NCBI RefSeq assembly: GCF_002849855.1
Contig: NZ_CP018617.1
Span: 124,001-188,000, forward strand
DNA: 64,000 nt
Source of the DNA: Vibrio azureus
GTDB lineage: Bacteria > Pseudomonadota > Gammaproteobacteria > Enterobacterales > Vibrionaceae
Direction of reading: 5' to 3'
Below the pieces are notes generated by a model, which was not told the DNA's origin, made no database searches, and saw only the letters and a program-made list of their open reading frames with translations. Positions within the stretch are counted from its first letter, which is position 1; the number at the start of each line of letters is the position of its first letter. Below are positions 52,376 through 62,736 of this stretch, one piece after another. Both the position numbers and the translations under genes were made by a program.

Positions 52376-55102
52376 TCACTGAGTATGAGTGTTATCGGAT
52401 GAAGAAGATTGCGTTAGCCGTAGTAATTGTTTTGCTATTTGAATCGCTTGTTTTCTTTCTGTGATACTTAGCTTTTGATATAGGTTACGTATATGCGTTT
52501 TAACGGTGGTTCCTGCGATATCTAGCTTCTGTGCAATTTGTTCATTTTTTACACCAGAATATATAAGCCCTAAAACTTGCCATTCTCTCTGAGTCAGAGG
52601 GCTGGTTTTTATGCAGCTTGGTATATCTGGATGTTGGAGCAATTGTTTAATCAATGCCTGACTAAAAGAGATATCGCTTTCAGTTTTATGTCTATTGTGG
52701 GTTGATGGGCTCTCTGTAAGCTGGCCTACTTTTCTCTTTAACTTTTTAGCTTCGATAAGTGGCGAAAATAAGTGACCAATTACATGTTTATCATAGAGAA
52801 GTTCGCCGATGATGATGTTGTTAGGATCGACATCTATGATTTTGTGTAGTATTGATATGGCTTGCTGTTCATTATTTTGTTGTAAAGCCAGGACGGCTTC
52901 TATAACTGAGTTTCGTCTGAAATCGGTTAGCAACTGATGACGCTTTGCTTCTTCTTGCAGAAAATCAATGACCTGATGAGCTTTTTCCCAGTGATGTAAA
53001 CTGATGTAGGCTCGAGCAACATTGCGCCATTGTAGTTGCTGGAAGTGGTTTGTTGCCTCTTTGGGCTTTATCGCCTGCTCAAGCCAACTTTGAATCGCTT
53101 TGGTGTCTTTTTTCTTTTGCCAATAAAGTAATAAAGATAGAGAAGCATTAGCAACCCAGTCTGCGTGATAAAGAGAGTGTTGCATCAGCTGTTGTATATG
53201 TTCAACAACGTTGCTTGCGCGATCAAGGTCTCCTCTTAAGAGAGAAGTTCTGGCTAACATAGAATAGCAATGTAAGTGGTTACTTTGGTTTTCACCTATG
53301 ATACTAAGGCCTTTTTGGATACAAACATCTGCTTCGTCCAACTGATTCCAAGAGCAGTAAAGTTGAGCTCTCAAGCGGAGAAGAAATTCATGCAGGGGGA
53401 TGTGTTGTAGCTGTTGTTCTTCTATCAGACGGAATGCCGTGTTTTGAAGCTCATAGGCAGTTTGAAAGTCACCTCTAGCGACCATGATTTCGCTTTGCTG
53501 AAGAATTGCCCAAAGAACTTGGTGGTACACTTGATGCTGGCGAGCCAATTTTTCAGTTTGTTGCATTATGGACAGGGCTTGATCCAGTCGTCCTAGTACA
53601 TGGTTAACCTCTCCAATGACTGAAATTGCAACGATTCGGCTGAGATATACCGTGGAGTCTAATTGACTTAACGCTTGTTCGGCTAATATAAGTGCTCTTT
53701 GAGGGTCATTGCTATTGATGGCAACTTGAGCAAGTAATGCGTTCGATTGACCTTGGTAGTTAGTCCCTAGAGTAATGTTTCGTTTTAGGTGCTCAACTTC
53801 TGCATGAGAAAGTAGTTCAGAAACTTGATCAAAGCGGTGCTGACTTTGCGCTAACCATGCTTGTAGAATGGACAGTTTCGGATGATGATAGAGAAGATCG
53901 CGATCAAGTTGATCTATAGTACTTTCTAGCTCAGTGAGTGCGCCTTGATGAAACATTTTCCAGCCATAGCCTTCGAGTATCTCAATGATTAAGTCAGAGT
54001 CCTTTGTTTGTTGAGCATGAGCAAGTGCCCGGTATGGATTTTCTTGTTCCACCCATGCCAGTGCGGCCTGATGGTGCAGTGTCTTCTCTAATTGAGGGAG
54101 ACGAGTTAAACGTTGGTGAGACAAAAACTCTGCAAATAAATTATGAAAGCGATACCAGTTTTGCTCTCCTTCTAGAGGGTATATAAACAACCCATAGCGG
54201 TTGAGTGATTCAAGCATGCTCAAACTATCGGCTCGTTGCGTTAAAGTAAGCACTAACTTTTCGTTGAAGTGTTCTAGAACGGAAACTTGCATTAAAAAGT
54301 GTTGTATGTCCGAGTCTAAAAGTTCAAACACTTCTTCCATTAAGTAATCCCATACATGGCAAGGGTCAAATGGATAGTTCGTGATAACATCTTGGGTGAA
54401 AAGAGGGCTTTGCATTGGTGTTTGCAGAGCGATGAGCTGGAGAGCAGAAGGCCAACCTTCGACATAATGACAAATATCTCTGGCTTGTATTTTGTTCACT
54501 TTATTGTTGCGTTGATTAAAAAAACGCAACGTTTCTTCCTGATTGAATGCTAATTTAGAACTGTCAATTTCCAGTAATAAGCCATGCACACGGAGGTTAG
54601 CTGTCCCTAGAGGTAAGGCTGCTCTGCTTGTCACAACGAGCGTGAGGTTGTCCGGTATATGCTTTATAAAGAAGCGCATCGATTCATGAATCTGAAGGTT
54701 TTTGATTAAGTGGTAATCATCCAAGACAAGGTAACAAGGTTGCTTAAATCGTGTTATCACAGCAACGATTTCGCTAACTAGTGCATTTGGTGAGTGGTAT
54801 TGACGCTTTTCAGTGAGCTTTTTTACTTTTTCAAAATGACCTTTTGTCGCTTTATTGAGGGCTTGGACGAAATAGCTCATAAAGTAAAACTCATCATTAT
54901 CGTTTATATCGATACTGAACCAACCAACATGAGCCTTATCCGCTAACCATTGAGTGACGATGGTGGTTTTGCCATACCCTGCGGGCGAACGGAAGAGCAC
55001 TAATTTATTATTCGATGCTTGTCTGAGAAGCTTTAATAGACGTGGGCGTGTAATCGAATGTTGTGAATGGCTTGGACGAATAAGCTTTGATGGTATCCAC
55101 AT
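52376..55102 (-). CDS. malT: Maltose regulon activator MalT
   Basis: A 908-aa MalT (E. coli 901 aa). The ATPase domain has [16 protein letters not shown] (Walker A, about 39) and [20 protein letters not shown]; a TPR-like region follows; the LuxR-type helix-turn-helix is at the end ([17 protein letters not shown] and [17 protein letters not shown]). It binds ATP and maltotriose and activates maltodextrin genes. It is divergent from malPQ, the same arrangement as in E. coli. Confidence 0.96.
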   Translation of the reverse strand: MWIPSKLIRPSHSQHSITRPRLLKLLRQASNNKLVLFRSPAGYGKTTIVTQWLADKAHVGWFSIDINDNDEFYFMSYFVQALNKATKGHFEKVKKLTEKRQYHSPNALVSEIVAVITRFKQPCYLVLDDYHLIKNLQIHESMRFFIKHIPDNLTLVVTSRAALPLGTANLRVHGLLLEIDSSKLAFNQEETLRFFNQRNNKVNKIQARDICHYVEGWPSALQLIALQTPMQSPLFTQDVITNYPFDPCHVWDYLMEEVFELLDSDIQHFLMQVSVLEHFNEKLVLTLTQRADSLSMLESLNRYGLFIYPLEGEQNWYRFHNLFAEFLSHQRLTRLPQLEKTLHHQAALAWVEQENPYRALAHAQQTKDSDLIIEILEGYGWKMFHQGALTELESTIDQLDRDLLYHHPKLSILQAWLAQSQHRFDQVSELLSHAEVEHLKRNITLGTNYQGQSNALLAQVAINSNDPQRALILAEQALSQLDSTVYLSRIVAISVIGEVNHVLGRLDQALSIMQQTEKLARQHQVYHQVLWAILQQSEIMVARGDFQTAYELQNTAFRLIEEQQLQHIPLHEFLLRLRAQLYCSWNQLDEADVCIQKGLSIIGENQSNHLHCYSMLARTSLLRGDLDRASNVVEHIQQLMQHSLYHADWVANASLSLLLYWQKKKDTKAIQSWLEQAIKPKEATNHFQQLQWRNVARAYISLHHWEKAHQVIDFLQEEAKRHQLLTDFRRNSVIEAVLALQQNNEQQAISILHKIIDVDPNNIIIGELLYDKHVIGHLFSPLIEAKKLKRKVGQLTESPSTHNRHKTESDISFSQALIKQLLQHPDIPSCIKTSPLTQREWQVLGLIYSGVKNEQIAQKLDIAGTTVKTHIRNLYQKLSITERKQAIQIAKQLLRLTQSSSSDNTHTQ

Positions 55103-55189
55103 TCGTCATGATGTCCTTATCTGAGCAACGTCAATGTTGTCACTTTATTGAGTGAAAGTGAAAATTGCGTGAAAGTAAAAGTTTAGTGT

Positions 55190-55220
55190 TATCCCCAGTC
55201 GCTTGGAGTCACTTAGGTAT
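55190..55220. repeat. Interspersed palindromic repeat, copy 21 (degenerate)
   Basis: ATCCCCAGTCGCTTGGAGTC then ACTTAGGTAT. Another half, TCAAGTC-TTTAAGGTCACTTGGGTAGA, lies at 55409-55436. Both are in the malT-malP gap. Confidence 0.5.
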
Positions 55221-55480
55221 CGCCATGTTACGTTATCAACATTATGCCTGAATTGATCCACTTCCTAATTTTTGCCCACTTATATGACTTTGATTAACTA
55301 CGCCCTAAATATGCGATCAAGCTCTCTTTTTTGTCCGAGGTAGATGTGAATTACATTCTATGTTGCACTAAATAAGGCACTTTGCCCCTTAGATCGTCGA
55401 CTATCTTTACTCAAGTCTTTAAGGTCACTTGGGTAGATAACTCGATTCATTTTTTCTACGCCCCCTTAGGTTGGTGATCT

Positions 55481-55512
55481 CATCCCCCCAATGAACATGG
55501 TCAGGGATGATG
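55481..55512 (+). promoter_or_regulatory. Candidate MalT boxes upstream of malP
   Basis: CATCCCCCC (55481-55489, reverse GGGGGGATG) and GGGATGATG (55504-55512) resemble the MalT box core GGGGATGAGG. They are 67-98 bp before malP, where a MalT-activated promoter would need them. Confidence 0.55.
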
Positions 55513-55578
55513 TGTGTTTGGTATTACCGATGCACGATATTTGGTATGCATATGAACAAGGACAATAAGGACTGTTTT

Positions 55579-58032
55579 ATGAAACCAATTCAACAAAAAA
55601 AATTTGATAAAGAAGCGTTTCAAGCGAGTGTGCGTAAGCATTTATCTGTGAGTTATGCTCAAACTCCTGCTCGTGCTGATAATAGAGCATGGTACCTCGC
55701 TATGGGGCGTGCATTGGCGGAGTTTACAACATGTGACTTACTTGCAACCGAGGCAGACCCAAGAATTCAGCAAGCCAAAAGCGTGAACTATCTTTCTTTA
55801 GAATTTCTTATCGGACGATTAACGGGAAATAACCTAATTAGCATGGGTATCTATGAGTCTGTGGCAGAAGCAATGGAAGAATTAGGCCACTCAATCTCTG
55901 ATTTACTCGAGGAAGAGCGTGACCCCTCGTTAGGCAATGGTGGTTTAGGTCGTTTAGCGGCTTGCTATATGGATTCGTGTGCAGCACAAGAGTTTCCCAC
56001 GGTTGGCTATGGGCTCCATTATGAATATGGCTTATTCAAACAATCTTTTAAACAAGGCAGGCAGCAAGAAGCACCAGACTCTTGGCGAGGTATTGAAGGT
56101 TACCCGTGGGAGGTTGCACGACCTGAGCTGGCTCAAGAGATCGGATTCTACGGTCATGTTGAAACAGTGAGCCATGAGGGAGAACAGGTCCGAAGATGGG
56201 TGCCTAGTATGAATGTAAAAGCCATGCCTTGGGATCTACCCATTGTTGGCTATGAGTCGGATACGGTTTACCCTCTTCGTCTTTGGGAATGTCGAGCGAT
56301 TGCCCCGTTTTCATTGGAGAGCTTTAATAACGGGGATTATTTTGAGGCGCAGCATGCTCTTATCGATGCGGGGAACATTACCAAAGTTTTATATCCAAAT
56401 GATAATCATCAAAAAGGTAAAACACTTCGTCTCATGCAGCAATACTTCCATTCTGCTGCATCGATTCGCGACATTTTACGTCGCCACGAAGCGCTAGGTT
56501 ATGCAATAGAAGACTTACCCAAACAAGAGACGATTCAACTCAATGATACACATCCATCGATTGCTATTCCGGAGTTGATGCGAATTTTGATTGATGAAAA
56601 AGGTCTGCAATGGGAGAAAGCATGGGCAATAAGTTCTAAGACCTTTGCCTATACCAACCATACCTTATTGCCTGAGGCGTTGGAGACATGGCCAGAATCA
56701 TTGATTCAGCATTTGTTGCCACGTCATATGGAAATTATTTATGAAATCAATCATCGCTTTTTACAAGAAGTCAGATCGATGTGGCCGGGTGATGTGTCGA
56801 AGCAACAGAAACTGTCTATTATAGAGGACGGCTTTCATCGCATGGTTCGTATGTCTAATTTGTGTGTTATTGGCTCTTATGCGGTTAATGGTGTGGCTGC
56901 CCTTCACTCTGATTTGGTCAAAAAAGATCTGTTTCCTGAGTTTCATCAAATGTTCCCGACTCGGTTACATAATGTCACTAACGGCATCACTCCGCGTCGT
57001 TGGTTGAAGTTCTGTAACCCAGGTTTATCACAACTTATCACTCAAAAAATAGGCTCCGAGTGGCCTGTAAAGCTAGAGCAACTAGAAGCGATTGCACATT
57101 TCGCTACGGATGAGGCATTCCAGAAAGCGTTCATGGCCGTCAAGAAGAATAATAAAATTCGTTTGGCGAATTGGGTCAAAGATAATATGGGGATTGAGCT
57201 GGATTCGAATGCGATTTTCGATGTACAGATTAAACGTCTGCATGAATACAAGCGTCAGCACCTTGACTTACTGCATGTATTATCTCTTTATTATCGCATT
57301 CTCAATGAGCCTAAGTTTGAGTGTACACCTCGTGTTGTGTTCTTCGCAGCGAAAGCCGCTCCTGGCTATCATCTTGCGAAAGAAATCATCTTTGCCATCA
57401 ACAAGATTGCAGAAAAAATCAATAATGATCCCCGAATTGGTGGCTTACTTAAAGTGGTGTTTACTCCGGATTACCGAGTCAGCATGGCGGAACTCATTAT
57501 CCCTGCTGCTGATGTGTCACAACAAATCTCCTTGGCTGGTAAAGAGGCTTCGGGCACGGGCAACATGAAGTTAGCACTGAATGGGGCATTGACCATTGGT
57601 ACGATGGATGGGGCGAATGTCGAGATCCGTGAGGAAGTGGGAGAGGAAAATATTTACATCTTTGGCTTAAATGTTGAAGAAGTGAAAGCGTTGAAAGCGA
57701 AAGGATATAACCCGTTTGATTATTATCATGCTGATCCACTATTGAAAGCTTCTATGGAGTTATTACTTGGTGAAGAGTTTTCTCCAGGTCAGCCTGGCCT
57801 GCTTCGTGCGACCTATGACAGTCTGCTCGATGGCGGTGATCCTTACTTATGTCTGGCGGATTTTGCTTCTTACATCGAGGCACATGAAGATATGGAGAAG
57901 CAATACAGAGATCAGTCGGGATGGGCAAAGAAAGCGATCCTTAATACGGCTTTGATGGGCAAATTTACCTCTGATCGTTCGATCAGAGATTACGTCAATC
58001 ATATCTGGAAACTAGAGGCAGTGAAGCGATGA
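55579..58032 (+). CDS. malP: Maltodextrin phosphorylase MalP
   Basis: An 817-aa GT35 phosphorylase that releases glucose-1-phosphate from maltodextrins. The PLP site is EASGTGNMKLALNGALTIGT (Lys at about 667); DPSLGNGGLGRLAACYMDS and IQLNDTHPSIAIPELMR are also present. ATG 55579 follows AAGGAC; an open frame from 55507 would add 24 unlikely residues. It overlaps malQ by 4 nt. Confidence 0.95.
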   Translation: MKPIQQKKFDKEAFQASVRKHLSVSYAQTPARADNRAWYLAMGRALAEFTTCDLLATEADPRIQQAKSVNYLSLEFLIGRLTGNNLISMGIYESVAEAMEELGHSISDLLEEERDPSLGNGGLGRLAACYMDSCAAQEFPTVGYGLHYEYGLFKQSFKQGRQQEAPDSWRGIEGYPWEVARPELAQEIGFYGHVETVSHEGEQVRRWVPSMNVKAMPWDLPIVGYESDTVYPLRLWECRAIAPFSLESFNNGDYFEAQHALIDAGNITKVLYPNDNHQKGKTLRLMQQYFHSAASIRDILRRHEALGYAIEDLPKQETIQLNDTHPSIAIPELMRILIDEKGLQWEKAWAISSKTFAYTNHTLLPEALETWPESLIQHLLPRHMEIIYEINHRFLQEVRSMWPGDVSKQQKLSIIEDGFHRMVRMSNLCVIGSYAVNGVAALHSDLVKKDLFPEFHQMFPTRLHNVTNGITPRRWLKFCNPGLSQLITQKIGSEWPVKLEQLEAIAHFATDEAFQKAFMAVKKNNKIRLANWVKDNMGIELDSNAIFDVQIKRLHEYKRQHLDLLHVLSLYYRILNEPKFECTPRVVFFAAKAAPGYHLAKEIIFAINKIAEKINNDPRIGGLLKVVFTPDYRVSMAELIIPAADVSQQISLAGKEASGTGNMKLALNGALTIGTMDGANVEIREEVGEENIYIFGLNVEEVKALKAKGYNPFDYYHADPLLKASMELLLGEEFSPGQPGLLRATYDSLLDGGDPYLCLADFASYIEAHEDMEKQYRDQSGWAKKAILNTALMGKFTSDRSIRDYVNHIWKLEAVKR

Positions 58033-60212
58033 AAGCTCAGACAGTATTACAAAAAGCAGCCGAGAGTGCGCAATTATCTGAGCGTTATGTTAATGCTTGG
58101 GGGGAAGAGGTGAGTGTTCCACACACCACGTTAATCTCACTGCTCTCATCATTAGGTTATGATGTTACTAATGAAGAAACACTATTAAAGTCATTGGAGA
58201 AAAAGCAGAAAAAAGAGGTATTAGCGCCGGTTCTAGTGCTTCGAGATAATGAACCTATCGAGATCGAATTAAACCTAGGAAAGAGTGCTCGAGACAGTGA
58301 TTTCAGTTGGCGTTTGAATACAGAGCAAGGGGAGTGTTTTGAAGGTTATCTGCAGTCTCAGATAATTCTGGATGAACGTGCACAAGGAGGAGGGCTCGTC
58401 TTCTCTTTACCTCAATCTTTGCCTTGGGGATATCATAAGCTAACGCTGTTCCGTAAACGCCGGAAGGCGCCTTATGAGATGTCTTTGATCATCACCCCTC
58501 AAACCTGTTTTAAGCAAGCCGCTTTAGAGCAAGACAAGAAACTTTGGGGACCTAGCATTCAGCTTTATACCCTTCGTTCGGTACATAATTGGGGAATAGG
58601 AGATTTTGGTGACTTGAAGCAGCTTGTCAGCGATATCGGATCTAGAGGAGGTGATTTTATTGGTTTAAATCCAATTCATTCTCTTTTTCCAGCTAACCCA
58701 GAGAGTGCCAGTCCTTATAGCCCTTCTTCTCGTCGCTGGCTGAATATCATGTATATCGATGTGAGTTCTGTTCCAGAGTTTGTGTTGAGTACACCGGCAC
58801 AACAGCAGGTTGGTAGTACAGATTTCCAACAGCGCTTGCGAGCGGTCCGAGAATCACATTGGGTGAACTATTCTGAAGTCTCTGCTCTAAAGATGAGTGT
58901 ACTGCCTTTGCTATACCAAGAGTTTAAGGTGCGCCATTTGGATAACAGCACCAGCCGAGCTCAAGCCTTTTTAGACTTTGTTGAACAAGGTGGAGAAAGT
59001 TTGTTATGTCATGCCACGTTTGACGCCTTACATAGCAGTTTAAGAGCGAAAGACTCAGAAGTTTGGGGCTGGCCTGTTTTCCCAGATAAATATCGTAAGT
59101 TTGAAGCAGTAGCGACGCAAAAGTTCATTAAAGAAAACCATGATACAGTCCACCTTTATATGTATTTACAGTGGATAGCAGATGAGCAAATCAGAGAAGC
59201 ACAAGTACTTGCGACGGAAAAAGGTATGCAAGTTGGGCTTTATCGTGATCTTGCTGTTGGTGTTGCGGATTCTGGCAGTGAAGCGTGGGTAGATCATGGA
59301 TGCAACTTAGTGTTAGGTGCCAGTATCGGTGCGCCGCCAGATATTCTTGGACCACAGGGACAGAATTGGGGGTTACCTCCTTTCAATCCTCAAGCGCTTG
59401 AGTCAACAGGCTTTGAGGCTTACATTCAGTTATTACGTGCCAATATGAAGTACTGTGGTGCGCTTCGGATTGACCATATCCTTGGCTTACTTCGTTTGTG
59501 GTGGATTCCAAAAGGGCAAAAAGCAACAGAAGGGGCTTATTTGTATTATCCCGTTAAGCAGATGCTTTCTATTCTTGCTTTGGAATCTCATCGTCAGCAA
59601 TGCTCGGTTATTGGGGAAGATCTCGGAACGGTTCCCGAAGAAATCGTCACGCTTCTTCAAGAAGCTGGAGTGTATTCGTACAAGGTCTTCTTTTTTGAAA
59701 CCTCGGAGCATGACGGCGGGTTCATTTCACCAAAACACTACGCAGCTCAAGCAATGGCTACACTGTGTACCCATGATATGCCAACCCTACGTGGCTTTTG
59801 GCATTGTGATGATTTAAAAATTGGGCAAGAGATTGGTTTATATCAAGATAAACCACAACTCGATGGTTTATTTGATGATCGCCTGAACTGTAAGCAAGGT
59901 ATTTTAGATAGTGTCTTTGGCCATGGTTATTTACCAGAAGGCGTTGGTCGCGACGCACAATACGTCCCAATGGATGGGCACTTAGCAGAAGCTTTGCAAC
60001 TTCACCTTGCAGCCGGAAACAGTGCGTTTTTGAGTGTACAGCTCGAAGATTGGTTAGAAATGGACAAACCGGTCAATATTCCAGGTACGGTCGATGAATA
60101 CCCCAACTGGCGACGCAAGTTATCTATCAATCTTGACGAAATTTTTAGCCGTGAACAAGTTAATAGCTTGGCACAGCGCTTAACGGAAGTGAGAGCTCAG
60201 GTGGCGTCGTAG
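58029..60212 (+). CDS. malQ: 4-alpha-glucanotransferase MalQ
   Basis: A 727-aa GH77 amylomaltase that transfers glucan chains to lengthen maltodextrins for MalP. Motifs: LNPIHSLFPANPESASPYSP, ALRIDHILGL (nucleophile Asp), IGEDLGTVPEEI (acid/base Glu) and CTHDMPTLRGFW. It starts within the malP stop (ATGA), so translation is coupled. Confidence 0.95.
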   Translation: MKAQTVLQKAAESAQLSERYVNAWGEEVSVPHTTLISLLSSLGYDVTNEETLLKSLEKKQKKEVLAPVLVLRDNEPIEIELNLGKSARDSDFSWRLNTEQGECFEGYLQSQIILDERAQGGGLVFSLPQSLPWGYHKLTLFRKRRKAPYEMSLIITPQTCFKQAALEQDKKLWGPSIQLYTLRSVHNWGIGDFGDLKQLVSDIGSRGGDFIGLNPIHSLFPANPESASPYSPSSRRWLNIMYIDVSSVPEFVLSTPAQQQVGSTDFQQRLRAVRESHWVNYSEVSALKMSVLPLLYQEFKVRHLDNSTSRAQAFLDFVEQGGESLLCHATFDALHSSLRAKDSEVWGWPVFPDKYRKFEAVATQKFIKENHDTVHLYMYLQWIADEQIREAQVLATEKGMQVGLYRDLAVGVADSGSEAWVDHGCNLVLGASIGAPPDILGPQGQNWGLPPFNPQALESTGFEAYIQLLRANMKYCGALRIDHILGLLRLWWIPKGQKATEGAYLYYPVKQMLSILALESHRQQCSVIGEDLGTVPEEIVTLLQEAGVYSYKVFFFETSEHDGGFISPKHYAAQAMATLCTHDMPTLRGFWHCDDLKIGQEIGLYQDKPQLDGLFDDRLNCKQGILDSVFGHGYLPEGVGRDAQYVPMDGHLAEALQLHLAAGNSAFLSVQLEDWLEMDKPVNIPGTVDEYPNWRRKLSINLDEIFSREQVNSLAQRLTEVRAQVAS

Positions 60213-60334
60213 AATGGGAGTTATCTTCGGCTGCCAGTTCAATGAGTCGCCTCGAGAGAGCAATTATTGTCTAAAGTATTGATCATGCCACTCATAAAAT
60301 CGGCGCAAATGATGTAGTATGTTGTACCGTTAAT

Positions 60335-60360
60335 GGCCCGTGTACATTGCGGGCTTTTTT
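60335..60360 (+). terminator. Terminator after malPQ
   Basis: GCCCG-TGTACATTG-CGGGC then six T, between malQ and glgB, so glgB probably has its own promoter. Confidence 0.75.
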
Positions 60361-60473
60361 GCATGGTTTGAGCTATTTGTCGCGTTTTTGTGATTTCACA
60401 ACAACTGGCTGTGGAATGTCGAGTCCCTTTACTTTGCATTCAGAGCAGGGATAGATGCGCTAGGGAGAAAAAT

Positions 60474-62663
60474 TTGAAAACCAAGGCTAAGAAAAAATAT
60501 CAACACTTTTACGATCAACTCGAAAAGGCGTCTTACGCTGACCCTTTTGCAACGCTTGGCCCATTCATTGATCAAAGTGAAGGCTCATTACGTGTTTGGA
60601 TGCCAGGTGCTGATAAGGTCGAGTTATTACTTGCAGACCAATCGCGGATGCCTTTGGAACGTGAAGGGGAAAGTGGTTTTATTCTAAAAGAACAAGGTGA
60701 CTTACACTTTACCCATTATCAACTTGCCGTAGATTGGAATGGCGTCGAGCAGCTGGTGGACGACCCGTATCAGTACCACAATATTTACCCAGAGTATGAA
60801 CACCTGCATACCCCGATCCATATGTATCGTCATATGGGTGCACAGTTTGTTGCGCTTGAGCGCGGCGGTAAGAATGTCACGGGTATTCGATTTTTGGTTT
60901 ATGCGCCTCACGCTTCTGCAATGAGTTTGGTTGGCTGCTTTAACCAGTGGGATGGGCGACGTCACCCCATGCAGCGTCTTGACTATGGAATGTGGGGGTT
61001 GTTTATTCCTGGTTTAGAAGAAGGTGTTCAATATAAATTCGAAATTAAAGGACCAAATGGAGAGGGCTTACCACACAAGCAAGATCCTTGGGGATTTTTC
61101 TCAGAGCAATACCCTTCATTTGCTTCAATAACTTATGATCATAATCGTTATCAGTGGCAAGATAGCAAATGGCAGCAGCGACCAGTAACTCAAAAGCGTG
61201 ATGAAGCCCTGTCCTTTTATGAGCTTCATGCTGGATCATGGATGCGTCACACGGATGGTGAGTTTTTAAATTATCGTCAATTGGCTGAAAAGCTTGTTCC
61301 TTATCTTGTGGATATGGGGTACACCCATGTTGAATTGATGCCAGTCTCAGAACACCCATTTTATGGTTCTTGGGGGTATCAACCCGTCGGCCTTTTTGCA
61401 CCAACGAGTCGTTATGGTTCCCCAGATGATTTCAAATTTTTTGTCGATGCATGTCATCAAGCTGGATTAGGAGTCGTGCTGGATTGGGTTCCCGCTCATT
61501 TTCCATCTGATGATCACGGGTTAGCAAATTTCGATGGTACACCTCTTTACCATGATCCCGACCCACGTCGTGGTTGGCATCAAGATTGGAATTCGTATAT
61601 TTATGACCTTGGACGCGAGCATGTGCGTCGTTTTTTGGTTTCCAATGCGCTTTATTGGTTTGAACAATTCCATATTGATGGTATCCGTGTCGATGCTGTT
61701 GCTTCCATGCTTTACCTTGATTACTCCCGTAGTCATGATCAATGGATTCCAAACGTGGATGGTGGGAATGAAAATTATGATGCGATAGCCACATTAAAAT
61801 GGATGAATGAAGAGGTTTATAAACACTTCCCGAACGCTATGACTATAGCAGAGGAGTCCACAGCATTTCCTGGCGTATCTGCACCAACTTTCATTGGAGG
61901 CTTAGGTTTCGGCTTTAAATGGAATATGGGTTGGATGCATGACAGCCTTTCCTACATTAAGCAAGATCCGATTCATCGTAAATACCACCATAATACGATT
62001 ACATTCCCGCTGGTCTACGCACACAGCGAGAACTATGTTCTGTCTTTATCTCATGATGAAGTCGTTTACGGCAAGGGGGCGATCCATGACAAAATGCCCG
62101 GTGATGAATGGCAGAAAACCGCTAATTTAAGGGCGTTTTACGGCTACATGTATGGGCAGCCAGGTAAAAAATTAAACTTTATGGGCGCAGAGTTAGGTCA
62201 AACTGCGGAGTGGAATCACGACGATCAGCTGCAGTGGTTTTTACTCGATTTCGAACGCCATCAAGGTGTTCAGAAGCTGGTTAGAGACTTGAATCATTTA
62301 TACCGCAGTGAAGTGGCTTTGTATGATCAAGACTGCGCACCATCAGGGTTTGAGTGGCGTCTTCAAGATGAGGCGAACACTAGCATCTTAGCACATGAAC
62401 GGATCAGTAAAGATGGCGAGCGTATTTTAGTCATCACCAACTTTACCCCCGTACCACACGAAGATTTTCGTTTAGGTGTCCCAACTAAAGGTTCTTATCA
62501 GTTACTGCTTAATACTGATGATAGCGAATACGCAGGCAGTGGTTTTTCGGTGTTCCCTACAGTAAAAACTGACAATAAAGAGAGTCAATCTTTATCACAA
62601 TCTTTGCAATTAAGCCTCCCTCCGTTATCGACGTTGTTTTATAAACTAAACAAGTCTCGTTAA
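60474..62663 (+). CDS. glgB: Glycogen branching enzyme GlgB
   Basis: A 729-aa GH13 branching enzyme forming alpha-1,6 links in glycogen. N-terminal domain and CBM48 (about 1-220, [11 protein letters not shown] and [18 protein letters not shown]). Barrel motifs: [32 protein letters not shown] (nucleophile Asp), [11 protein letters not shown] (acid Glu) and [11 protein letters not shown]. The start is set at TTG 60474 ([12 protein letters not shown]) because AGGGAG precedes it and the family begins there; the frame is open from 60390. Confidence 0.95.
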   Translation: MKTKAKKKYQHFYDQLEKASYADPFATLGPFIDQSEGSLRVWMPGADKVELLLADQSRMPLEREGESGFILKEQGDLHFTHYQLAVDWNGVEQLVDDPYQYHNIYPEYEHLHTPIHMYRHMGAQFVALERGGKNVTGIRFLVYAPHASAMSLVGCFNQWDGRRHPMQRLDYGMWGLFIPGLEEGVQYKFEIKGPNGEGLPHKQDPWGFFSEQYPSFASITYDHNRYQWQDSKWQQRPVTQKRDEALSFYELHAGSWMRHTDGEFLNYRQLAEKLVPYLVDMGYTHVELMPVSEHPFYGSWGYQPVGLFAPTSRYGSPDDFKFFVDACHQAGLGVVLDWVPAHFPSDDHGLANFDGTPLYHDPDPRRGWHQDWNSYIYDLGREHVRRFLVSNALYWFEQFHIDGIRVDAVASMLYLDYSRSHDQWIPNVDGGNENYDAIATLKWMNEEVYKHFPNAMTIAEESTAFPGVSAPTFIGGLGFGFKWNMGWMHDSLSYIKQDPIHRKYHHNTITFPLVYAHSENYVLSLSHDEVVYGKGAIHDKMPGDEWQKTANLRAFYGYMYGQPGKKLNFMGAELGQTAEWNHDDQLQWFLLDFERHQGVQKLVRDLNHLYRSEVALYDQDCAPSGFEWRLQDEANTSILAHERISKDGERILVITNFTPVPHEDFRLGVPTKGSYQLLLNTDDSEYAGSGFSVFPTVKTDNKESQSLSQSLQLSLPPLSTLFYKLNKSR

Positions 62664-62667
62664 AAAA

Positions 62668-62697
62668 ACAGCCCCTGAACGCAAGCTCAGGGGCTGT
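62668..62697. terminator. Bidirectional terminator glgB / symporter
   Basis: ACAGCCCCTGA/TCAGGGGCTGT, an 11-bp perfect stem, with an A run before and T-rich sequence after. Confidence 0.92.
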
Positions 62698-62736
62698 TTA
62701 TTCTATTTAAAGATAAACATCTTACCGATAAATATT

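Noticed and set aside
52234..52464. 76-codon plus-strand frame across the sRNA end and malT 3' end
   Set aside because: It runs through the sRNA terminator and the antisense of malT; it has no ribosome site and no homology pattern.
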